A DNA stretch of 20,235 nucleotides from the NCBI GenBank assembly GCA_910588945.1, contig CAJUSF010000052.1, forward strand, positions 1-20,235, in the 5' to 3' direction. The DNA is from an uncultured Eggerthellaceae bacterium. GTDB taxonomy: Bacteria > Actinomycetota > Coriobacteriia > Coriobacteriales > Eggerthellaceae. The notes under the pieces are model-generated. The model saw only the letters and a list, made by a program, of their open reading frames with translations. It had not been told where the DNA came from and ran no database searches. The translations under genes were made by a program, and so were the position numbers. This document shows positions 13,665-20,235 of the stretch, one piece after another (the stretch's first letter is position 1; every line of letters starts with the position of its first letter).

Positions 13665-14213
13665 ATGACATCCCATACGATACGCTCCGCCCATAATGCA
13701 AACAAATCCGACTGGGGGCTGTTCTTCGGCGGCGTGCTGGTGGCCCTTTGCGGCATAGCTGTCATCTTTTGGCCCGGTGCCACTCTTGAGCTTCTAGCTA
13801 TCGTTGCTGGCGTCGGATTCTTGGTTGCAGGCGTATTTAACTTCGCAACTTGGATTCGCACGCATAACTATACGGAAGGCTCCGGCTGGACGCTTGCCAA
13901 CGCCATTTGCGATGTGATTTTGGGGATCATGTTTCTTGTACATCCGCTCGTGGGTGCTGGCGTGATCACATTTTTGGTCGGATGCTTCGCCGTTGCATAC
14001 GGAGCATTCGCAATCGCATCTTCCTTCTCGCTTCGCAGGGTCGCCGACATTTGGTGGATCATGCTCCTCAACGGCATCATGTCGATCCTTTGCGGATGGT
14101 TTTTCATCTTCTCGCCGGAGTTCTTCGCGATATTTTTAGGCGTGTTCGTAGTCATGCAAGGTGTTACTATGTCTATCTACGGAATAGCTTTTCCGAACAA
14201 CAGCATCTACTAG
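13665..14213 (+). CDS. HdeD/DUF308 family membrane protein
   Basis: This is a 182-residue protein with six predicted membrane helices arranged as three similar pairs, the typical plan of the HdeD/DUF308 family: SDWGLFFGGVLVALCGIAVIF, then NAICDVILGIMFLVHP, then LLNGIMSILCGWFFIFSP. In enterobacteria the relative HdeD is an acid-resistance membrane protein, but in Gram-positives the role is not defined. The third repeat carries the typical G-IMSILCGW pattern. The stop lies 24 bases before the methionine aminopeptidase ATG and no terminator lies between them, so the two genes are probably cotranscribed. Confidence 0.88.
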   Translation: MTSHTIRSAHNANKSDWGLFFGGVLVALCGIAVIFWPGATLELLAIVAGVGFLVAGVFNFATWIRTHNYTEGSGWTLANAICDVILGIMFLVHPLVGAGVITFLVGCFAVAYGAFAIASSFSLRRVADIWWIMLLNGIMSILCGWFFIFSPEFFAIFLGVFVVMQGVTMSIYGIAFPNNSIY

Positions 14214-14237
14214 TACTACGGTAAGGACACCTAATTG

Positions 14238-15122
14238 ATGTACGACGGCGAGCCCGAACTCGGACGCAACGACGACTGCTGGTGCGGCAGCGGAAAGAAA
14301 TACAAGAAATGCCATCTCGATTTTGATGAGCGATTACAAGCATTAGCCGATGCGGGAGAGGATGTCCCGCATCGGTATTTGCTGAAGACGCCGCAAGATA
14401 TCGAAGGTATAAAAAGAAGTGCTGAGGTCAATATCGGCGTTCTTGACTATGTCGCCGAGAACATCCGCGAAGGTATCACCACGCAAGATATCGACAAGTG
14501 GGTATATGACTACACCGTCGAGCACGGAGCAATACCGGCACCGCTTGATTACGAGGGCTTCCCAAAAAGCGTTTGCACGTCGGTAAACGAGGTTGTCTGC
14601 CATGGCATCCCCTCGCCAGATGAGGTGTTGAGATCCGGAGATATCATCAACGTGGATTGCTCCACCATCTTGGATGGATACTACTCCGATTCCTCAAGAA
14701 TGTTTTGCATAGGTGATGTATCGCCCGAGATGCAAGAGCTAGTGCGAGTCACGAAAGAAGCTGTCGAAGAGGGGCTAAAAGCCGTAAAGCCTTGGGGGCA
14801 TCTAGGAGATATCGGTGCTGTGGTGAACGCTTACGCGAAAGACCACGGCTACAGCGTGGTCCGCGAATTCGGCGGTCACGGCATCGGACTTGAGTTCCAC
14901 GAGGATCCTTTCGTCAGTTTCACAACAAAAGCAGGTACAGGCCCCATCCTCGTACCGGGGCTAATGTTCACTATCGAGCCTATGATCAACATGGGCAAAG
15001 CCCGCATCGACATGAGCGATCCCAACGGATGGACCGTTCGCACAAAGGATGGCAAGCCCACTGCTCAATGGGAAGTTCAAATAGTGGTAACAGATGAAGG
15101 ATACCAACTGATCAGCTGGTAG
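14238..15122 (+). CDS. map: type I methionine aminopeptidase with N-terminal SEC-C motif
   Basis: This is a 294-residue cytosolic metallopeptidase that removes the initiator Met from nascent proteins. The N-terminal SEC-C zinc motif is C14-x-C16...C25-H26 (GRNDDCWCGSGKKYKKCH), expected to bind at the ribosome. The pita-bread catalytic domain (about 50-294) has H122 (VCHGIPS) and the five metal ligands D140, D151, H214 (GGHGIGLEFHEDP), E247 (FTIEPM) and E279 (WEVQIVV). The D-D spacing of 11 matches the E. coli enzyme. AAGGA (14223-14227) lies 10 bases before the ATG at 14238. An in-frame TTG at 14235 is a less likely start. No adk, secY or infA gene flanks it, so this may be a second map copy or a relocated one. 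Confidence 0.95.
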   Translation: MYDGEPELGRNDDCWCGSGKKYKKCHLDFDERLQALADAGEDVPHRYLLKTPQDIEGIKRSAEVNIGVLDYVAENIREGITTQDIDKWVYDYTVEHGAIPAPLDYEGFPKSVCTSVNEVVCHGIPSPDEVLRSGDIINVDCSTILDGYYSDSSRMFCIGDVSPEMQELVRVTKEAVEEGLKAVKPWGHLGDIGAVVNAYAKDHGYSVVREFGGHGIGLEFHEDPFVSFTTKAGTGPILVPGLMFTIEPMINMGKARIDMSDPNGWTVRTKDGKPTAQWEVQIVVTDEGYQLISW

Positions 15123-15151
15123 TTGACGCTACACTCGATATCAAGTATTCA
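15123..15151 (+). promoter_or_regulatory. candidate promoter for the yhgE pair
   Basis: TTGACG (15123-15128), a 17-base spacer and TATTCA (15146-15151). The -10 hexamer is poor, and the left arm of the 15140-15214 inverted repeat overlaps it, as would suit an operator. Confidence 0.35.
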
Positions 15152-15214
15152 AAATCCCTGAAGACTTCGCGACAGGCTTCTACGTTTTAGCGTTTTCAGG
15201 GATCATTACTTGAT
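15140..15214. promoter_or_regulatory. two-part inverted repeat in the yhgE leader
   Basis: ATCAAGTA (15140-15147) pairs with TACTTGAT (15207-15214), and inside it ATCCCTGAA (15154-15162) pairs with TTCAGGGAT (15195-15203). The internal loop is asymmetric (6 and 3 bases) and the apical loop is 32 bases. The structure ends right at the ribosome site GGAG (15215-15218) of the first yhgE gene. It is either a leader RNA that could mask or expose translation, or a pair of operator sites. Confidence 0.55.
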
Positions 15215-15229
15215 GGAGTTCGATGTAAC

Positions 15230-17854
15230 ATGCTCGAGCGCGCTCGACAATATATCTCGGTGATCCTGCAGATATTCCTGCGCGATCTGAAGCGCCTTGT
15301 GCACAACCCCATCGCATGTATCATCCTTGCTGGAGTATGCGTGTTACCGGCCCTTTATGCTTGGTACACAATCGAGGCGATGTGGGATCCATATCAAAAC
15401 ACCGGCTCGATCAAAGTGGCAGTAGCCAACGATGATGAGGGCGCGAACTCCGAGTATGTCGGAGAGATCAACGTCGGCGATGAAGTGGTCGCCGAGCTGC
15501 ACAACAACCACGACCTAGACTGGCAATTCGTTTCAAAAGATGCAGCTATCGAAGGCGTCCGTTCGAGCGAGTATTACGCGGCGCTCATCTTCCCGACTAA
15601 CTTCAGCGAGGATTTCGTAAGCGTATTCAGCGGGAATTTCACTCAACCCAAGATCGAATATTACGTAAATGAAAAGCTCTCAGGCTCGGGCACAAAAGTG
15701 ACAGACTCCGGAGCCTCAAAGGTGGAGACCACTATAAACGAATCGTTTGTCGCGAAGGTGAGCGATAAGGTGGTCGAGATCGCGCAGAAGGTAGGGGCGG
15801 ATGTGGAGTCAAAGGACGCTGAAGCCGACGCGAGCCTTTCTGCCAGCGTAGAGACGGCACGACGAGCCATTTCGGATAATAGAGCCATGGTCGGTGGATT
15901 GATTCCCACGATCGACGGATCAATGGATTCGGTTGCATCATCCGACCAGGCGCTACGAAGCCTGATCGATTCGCTTCCTGAACTCGACTCACGACTCTCG
16001 TCCACGTCCGATACGCTGTCCGACATACGTGACACGCTGAATTCCTACAGCTCGACGCTTGCGAGCAAGGTCACGCAAAGTGCGCTGGCCTTAAGCAAAG
16101 CAGCTGTCGATGCGAACGTAGCAGCCTCGCGTATCGCGGGAGATGTCTCGGAATCAAAAGCGAGCGTGGATGCCGCCCTTGCCGAAGCACAGCGGCTCAA
16201 CCGCTATAACAACGAGCTTCTCAACTCGCTTCGCGACTCCCCTGCTGCCACAACGCCGCAGGTCCAACAGGCTATAAGCGATATCGAGCAGCAGAATGCC
16301 GATCTAGGATCGACCATCGAGACGCTTCGTACGCTATCTGCGGAGCTCGATGAGATGTCGCAAGCCATCGAAAATGTAACTTCCACCGTGGCTGATGTGG
16401 CCACAAAAAGCGCCGATGAACTGCGGCAGAACGCGAGCGATTTTCAAACGAATATACTTCCTAAGATCGACTCGAGCCTAGATAGCATGTCGTCAGCCAT
16501 AGGCACGCTACGCGGCGCGATCGCGTCGCTCAAAGATCTGTTCTCGCAAGAAACGACGATGCTCACGCAGCTGTCATCCATGCTCGATCGATCCAAGACC
16601 ATCTGCAGCGACATCGACGCCTCGCTCGCTGCGATCGAGGAGAACCTAGAGTCCACATATACCGATCTCAAAGCGCTGCAGAATTCGGCTTCATACAAAG
16701 AACTGACCACGCTTCTCAAGATGAATCCGGATGATGTGTCGTCATTTATGTCATCGCCTGTGAAGCTCGACACGATCACAATCTACCCGGTGAACCCTTA
16801 CGGCTCGGGTGTGGCTCCGTTTTTCAGCAACCTAGCGCTTTGGGTGTGCGGGTTTATCCTGATGGCGATCGTGCGCATTCGGGTCGACCCGACAGGCCTT
16901 CCGAAGTTCACGCCCACGCAAGGCTACTTCGGGCGCTGGATGTTTTATATCAGTGTAGGCCTCGTGCAAAGCATCGTCATCTGCGCAGGAGACCTCATCA
17001 TCGGCGTTCAGTGCGTGAACCCAGCAGCGTTTTTCGGCGCGGGTATCCTTGCTGGTTTCGTATACGTGAATCTACTGTATGCGTTGGCGGTCTGTATGCG
17101 CCACATCGGAAAAGCGCTCGCAGTGGTGCTACTAGTGATGCAGATACCCGGCTCATCGGGGATGTTCCCAATCGAGATGATGCCTAAGTTCTATCAGGTG
17201 ATAAATCCGCTTTTGCCCTTCACCTACTCGATCGATGCGATGCGAGAGGCGATCGGCGGCATCTATGGGAACCATTATTTGATGGACATGCTCGTATTGG
17301 GGCTCGGATTCATCCCTATCGGATTTGCAATCGGGCTTATTGGTGTGCGCTATGGTTACAACGTGAACATGCTGTTCGACTCAAAGCTCTCGCGCACTGA
17401 TCTATTCAACTCCGAGCAAGTTCCCAAAAATGATCGATGGTTCCGCCTGCGACCGATGCTCGTGGCGTTGATGCAGACAAAGCGCTATCGCCAAAAGATC
17501 GAAGCGCGCGCGAAAAGATTCAACGCGAGATACCCCATACTGGTGCGCATCGGATGGGTGGCACTCATCGCGCTTCCTGTTTTAATGCTACTCACACTCG
17601 TGCTGTTCAAAGGCTCCCCCAACGAAAAGCTGATACTGCTCAGTTGGTTCATAGCCGCCACTCTCCTTGTCGGCGCGTATCAAGTGATCATCTTGTTCAT
17701 AAACGCGGATATCAGGTATCAGTTCGCATTGGCGAAAAGCCACACGAAGGTCGCTTCAAAGACGGATGCGTCCGAGGAAGAAAAAAGCGCGTCCGCTGCT
17801 GGCAAGACCAACAGTAAGAGCGATGAACATGGCGAAGGAGCAGACGATGCATAA
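15230..17854 (+). CDS. YhgE/Pip family membrane protein (ABC-2-like), long form
   Basis: This 874-residue protein has the YhgE/phage-infection-protein plan. A single N-terminal helix (about 28-46, ending in YTIEAMWDPY) is followed by a large extracytoplasmic region: a folded part (about 60-180, containing IKVAVANDDEG and YYAALIFPTNFSEDF) and a long Ser/Asp/Leu-rich helical coiled-coil stalk (about 190-490). Five helices of an ABC-2-type membrane domain come next (about 531-550, 570-592, 601-623, 628-647, 684-708), with the re-entrant-like IPGSSGMFPIEMMP. Unlike its neighbour it has about 150 extra C-terminal residues: a basic cytoplasmic stretch, two more helices (about 771-793, 802-824) and a charged tail. 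Family members include phage receptors and type VII secretion relatives (YueB/EsaA), but transport has not been proven for most. Its stop overlaps the next gene by 8 bases. Confidence 0.9.
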   Translation: MLERARQYISVILQIFLRDLKRLVHNPIACIILAGVCVLPALYAWYTIEAMWDPYQNTGSIKVAVANDDEGANSEYVGEINVGDEVVAELHNNHDLDWQFVSKDAAIEGVRSSEYYAALIFPTNFSEDFVSVFSGNFTQPKIEYYVNEKLSGSGTKVTDSGASKVETTINESFVAKVSDKVVEIAQKVGADVESKDAEADASLSASVETARRAISDNRAMVGGLIPTIDGSMDSVASSDQALRSLIDSLPELDSRLSSTSDTLSDIRDTLNSYSSTLASKVTQSALALSKAAVDANVAASRIAGDVSESKASVDAALAEAQRLNRYNNELLNSLRDSPAATTPQVQQAISDIEQQNADLGSTIETLRTLSAELDEMSQAIENVTSTVADVATKSADELRQNASDFQTNILPKIDSSLDSMSSAIGTLRGAIASLKDLFSQETTMLTQLSSMLDRSKTICSDIDASLAAIEENLESTYTDLKALQNSASYKELTTLLKMNPDDVSSFMSSPVKLDTITIYPVNPYGSGVAPFFSNLALWVCGFILMAIVRIRVDPTGLPKFTPTQGYFGRWMFYISVGLVQSIVICAGDLIIGVQCVNPAAFFGAGILAGFVYVNLLYALAVCMRHIGKALAVVLLVMQIPGSSGMFPIEMMPKFYQVINPLLPFTYSIDAMREAIGGIYGNHYLMDMLVLGLGFIPIGFAIGLIGVRYGYNVNMLFDSKLSRTDLFNSEQVPKNDRWFRLRPMLVALMQTKRYRQKIEARAKRFNARYPILVRIGWVALIALPVLMLLTLVLFKGSPNEKLILLSWFIAATLLVGAYQVIILFINADIRYQFALAKSHTKVASKTDASEEEKSASAAGKTNSKSDEHGEGADDA

Positions 17855-20003
17855 CATCCTTGCCATATTCAAACGCGATATGCTGGCGCTAAAGACCAAC
17901 GTGATCGCAGCGATAGTAGCCATCGGGCTCGTCTTGGTGCCGCCGATGTATGCATGGCTCACAACGCTGGGCTTTTGGGATCCCTATTCGAACACAGCCG
18001 ACATCAAAGTGGCCGTAGCGAACAACGATGTGGGATACAGTTCCTCGCTCATTCCGACGCAGATAAACGCAGGCGACCAGATAATCAGCGCACTTCACGA
18101 TAACGACAGCTTCGATTGGGTATTCTTGGACGAGAGCGAGGCCATAAACGGCGCATATTCCGGCCAGTATTACGCCGCCATCGTTATCCCCGAGAATTTC
18201 ACAGCCGATCTGATGACGGTATTTTCCGACAAAGCCACAAAAGCCGAGATCAAGTATTACTCGAACGAAAAGGAAAACGCCATTGCGCCGCGCGTCACCG
18301 AAGCCGGTGCAACCGCCCTACAAAACGAGATCGACCAGACTTTCACCAAAACGGTAGCGAATATCGCGCTATCCACAACGAGCAGCCTAGCCGATTTTCT
18401 GAACGGGGATAGCATCACAAATTACGCGACGCTGCTATTAGATGAGCTCGACAACGCAATAAGCGATATTGGTGCGGCGCGCTCCGAAATACAGGGGCTC
18501 TCTGCTATGGTCGGCGACTCCGCGCAGTTGATCCAAGGAAGCGGATTCATCCTAGGCAACACAAAAGATGCGACGGGTACAGCGAACACGCTGCTCAGCG
18601 ATGCCGCATCTTCGCTGTCGTCAGCCGACGAGGCGCTTGGCGGCATTACCGATGAGGTCAACTCCGCCATCAGTGCCACCACGTCAGGCTACGATTCACT
18701 GGCCGATGCGATTGATACCGCCTTCGATTCCGCAAGCCAGGACCCCGCAACGATGCAGCAGCTCCTGAGCGACATCTCGAACAGCATCTCGGCAACAAAA
18801 AGCGACTATGAGCAGCTGCGCGGACGCTTGGAGGCGAGCGGGGTTACGGGTAATGCGATCGATGCCATAGATGATGCGATAGGTGCACTTGGAAGGCTGA
18901 AAGATGCCGTAAATGCGGCCGATGACGATATCGGTCAAATGAGCTCGGCAGCACAGGAAGCCCGCTCCAAGATAGATTCCGAGCTCGAATCGGCCAAGCA
19001 GAGCATAACCGAGATGAACAGCACACTTGAGGAGACATTGAAACAGCAGACCGAAACGCTCAAAAGTGATCTTTCCGCGCTCGAATCTAGCGCTTCGGAT
19101 CTAAGTGGCAAGATCGATGCAATATCGGGAAATCTTTCAAGCACTGCATCAGATCTGGCGAGCAACATGAATGCGCTTCACGCTTCGCTTGATGATACGG
19201 CGGCGGTGCTTGGCGAGATAGGCGACAGCATGGCAGCTACAAGGGATGATCTGTCCGCAGCGATGAGCACAGGTGATATCGAAGAGATCCGCAAGATCGT
19301 AGGCAACAACCCCGAAGCGATCGCTGCATTCCTTTCCGCACCGACGATGCTCGAAAAGCATCCGATATACGAGATGAGCAGCAACGGCGACACCATGAGC
19401 GCGTTCTACTCATCGCTCTCACTTTGGATCGGGGCGATCTTCCTCGTTGCCCTGACGGATGTGAACCCCTCGCGGCGGCGGCTAGCGGGCCTCAAAGACG
19501 TAAAGGCTTACCAGACCTATCTCGGACGCTACGGCGTTTTTGGATTCATCGCCATCATGCAAGGGATCGTGCTTTGCATCGGCAACGTCTTCTTCGTCGG
19601 AGTGCAATGCCAGCATTTCTGGCTGTATCTACTCGCATGCGTATTTTGCGCCATCGTGTTTTCGAACCTCATCTATACGCTCACGACGTGCTTTGGCAAC
19701 ATCGGCAAAGCAATCGCGATAATCGGGCTCGTGATGCAGCTCGGTGGATCAGGCGGGATATTCCCCATTCAGATGTCGGCGCCGTTCTTCCAAGCGATAT
19801 ATCCGTGGCTTCCGTTCGCGCATTCGATGGAGGCCTTCGAGGGCTGCATCGCGGGCATTTACGGGATGCAATATTGGATATCGATGCTGTGCTTGGCGGC
19901 GTTTTTCGGTGTGGCACTCGTGTTCGGGCTGGCGCTTAGGCGTCCCCTGTCAAAGCTCAATGGATATATCCTTGGGAAGATGGATGAGACAAAACTGCTT
20001 TAG
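17847..20003 (+). CDS. YhgE/Pip family membrane protein (ABC-2-like), short form
   Basis: This 718-residue paralogue follows the previous gene with an 8-base overlap. The plan is the same: an N-terminal helix (about 17-37), WDPYSNTADIKVAVANNDVG (44-63), a folded region to about 180, a coiled-coil stalk (about 190-480), then five ABC-2-like helices (about 520-537, 563-582, 590-612, 621-640, 677-697) with LGGSGGIFPIQMSAP. It stops soon after the last helix, without the extra two-helix tail of its neighbour. The ATG at 17847 is preferred to the longer frame from 17766 because AAGGAG (17835-17840) lies 6 bases upstream and the first 27 residues of the longer form are a shadow of the upstream gene. 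Overlap and paralogy suggest a coupled heterodimer that bridges membrane and wall. No ATPase gene is adjacent. Confidence 0.9.
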   Translation: MHNILAIFKRDMLALKTNVIAAIVAIGLVLVPPMYAWLTTLGFWDPYSNTADIKVAVANNDVGYSSSLIPTQINAGDQIISALHDNDSFDWVFLDESEAINGAYSGQYYAAIVIPENFTADLMTVFSDKATKAEIKYYSNEKENAIAPRVTEAGATALQNEIDQTFTKTVANIALSTTSSLADFLNGDSITNYATLLLDELDNAISDIGAARSEIQGLSAMVGDSAQLIQGSGFILGNTKDATGTANTLLSDAASSLSSADEALGGITDEVNSAISATTSGYDSLADAIDTAFDSASQDPATMQQLLSDISNSISATKSDYEQLRGRLEASGVTGNAIDAIDDAIGALGRLKDAVNAADDDIGQMSSAAQEARSKIDSELESAKQSITEMNSTLEETLKQQTETLKSDLSALESSASDLSGKIDAISGNLSSTASDLASNMNALHASLDDTAAVLGEIGDSMAATRDDLSAAMSTGDIEEIRKIVGNNPEAIAAFLSAPTMLEKHPIYEMSSNGDTMSAFYSSLSLWIGAIFLVALTDVNPSRRRLAGLKDVKAYQTYLGRYGVFGFIAIMQGIVLCIGNVFFVGVQCQHFWLYLLACVFCAIVFSNLIYTLTTCFGNIGKAIAIIGLVMQLGGSGGIFPIQMSAPFFQAIYPWLPFAHSMEAFEGCIAGIYGMQYWISMLCLAAFFGVALVFGLALRRPLSKLNGYILGKMDETKLL

Positions 20004-20235
20004 TGCGATTCGGTGCTAGCATCGACTTAGCGATCACAGGTCCGAGGCATCAGAAAATGATTGCCGAGGGTTCTTAGTCTTTAACAAATATCACAGCCCT
20101 TACATCCCTTTTCGTATTTGACGTTTACCCTTGACGCTTCGCGTCAGCGGTTAACTCCTTCATGCATTTATATATATGCTTCCTTACGGAAGCTATTAAT
20201 AGTTAGTGTTCAGAGCAAATCGAAAAGGGATGCTA
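20004..20235. other. intergenic end of window
   Basis: No gene is supported in these 232 bases. A weak hairpin, GGCATCA (20046-20052) with TGATTGCC (20058-20065), may end the yhgE transcript but has no clear T-tract. Further on are two small hairpins, TGACGC/GCGTCA (20132-20137/20141-20146) and GCTTCC/GGAAGC (near 20178-20193), the 10-bp palindrome CTATTAATAG (20193-20202) and the long inverted repeat listed separately. Confidence 0.5.
20103..20232. repeat. 130-bp element bounded by 17-bp inverted repeats
   Basis: CATCCCTTTTCG (20103-20114) is a perfect inverted copy of CGAAAAGGGATG (20221-20232). After one bulged T (20115) the match continues with ATTTG (20116-20120) against CAAAT (20216-20220), giving 17 paired bases. 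The inside is AT-rich with smaller hairpins. It could be a miniature transposable element (MITE), a structured RNA or a cruciform regulatory site. No other copy is present in the window. Confidence 0.6.

Noticed and set aside
14235..14237. TTG start for methionine aminopeptidase
   Set aside because: The ATG at 14238 immediately follows and has acceptable spacing to AAGGA; the difference is one residue.
17766..17846. Longer start for the second yhgE gene
   Set aside because: It overlaps the coding tail of the first gene, and AAGGAG is placed ideally for ATG 17847.
20001..20037. Third post-stop tandem repeat after the second yhgE gene
   Set aside because: TAG followed by CGAT-like bases recurs three times, but at irregular spacing (16 and 11 bases), so it is not a true tandem array.

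Overview
The window looks like a piece of chromosome from a mid-GC (about 50%) Gram-positive bacterium. The best fit is the class Coriobacteriia (Actinomycetota), and a Cryptobacterium/Slackia-like member of the Eggerthellales is my guess. The guess rests on the small zinc-ribbon protein starting MCFRPA, the methionine aminopeptidase with an N-terminal SEC-C zinc motif, the tandem YhgE/Pip membrane proteins and the overall protein style. It comes from recalled family resemblance and was not tested by a search. No rRNA, tRNA, CRISPR array, transposase or phage gene was seen.

Layout. 1-189: hairpin-rich spacer with the htpG terminator and possibly the first codons of a leftward gene that leaves the window. 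190-2136 (-): htpG, the Hsp90 chaperone, with a good sigma70-type promoter. 2471-3838 (-): a 12-helix MFS transporter, possibly with a leaderless mRNA. 3839-4180: divergent spacer with a near-consensus rightward promoter followed at once by a 13-bp hairpin, so either a very short RNA or an attenuated leader. 4181-8210 (+): a protein-quality-control-like cluster of four genes: a two-helix membrane protein with a zinc ribbon, a DUF5685-type protein, a J-domain/TPR-like co-chaperone and an Hsp70 (DnaK paralogue). The Hsp70 reading frame is disrupted in its C-terminal lid, and 13-bp tandem repeats overlap its ancestral stop. 8474-8734 (-): small zinc-ribbon protein with a Pro/Ala/Gly repeat tail. 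8999-11967 (-): a translationally coupled pair, a Wzx-like flippase followed by a PF06541 (CmpB-type) membrane protein. 12099-13409 (+): a single-pass surface or envelope protein of unknown function, followed by 14-bp tandem repeats. 13665-15122 (+): an HdeD/DUF308 membrane protein and methionine aminopeptidase. 15230-20003 (+): two tandem, overlapping YhgE/Pip (ABC-2-like) membrane proteins behind a 75-nt two-part inverted repeat. 20004-20235: spacer with a 130-bp element bounded by 17-bp inverted repeats.

How the genes may work together. htpG and the DUF5685/J/Hsp70 cluster give this segment a strong protein-folding theme. The second half is dominated by envelope functions: lipid-linked glycan flipping, the YhgE/Pip pair and a surface protein. 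The most interesting candidate for an under-described system is the cluster at 4181-8210. It couples a dedicated J-protein/Hsp70 pair to a cysteine-containing DUF5685 protein whose two Asp-rich helices resemble those of isoprenoid synthases. The regulatory surprises are the promoter-hairpin unit at 3965-4055, the yhgE leader inverted repeat and the 3'-end tandem repeats.
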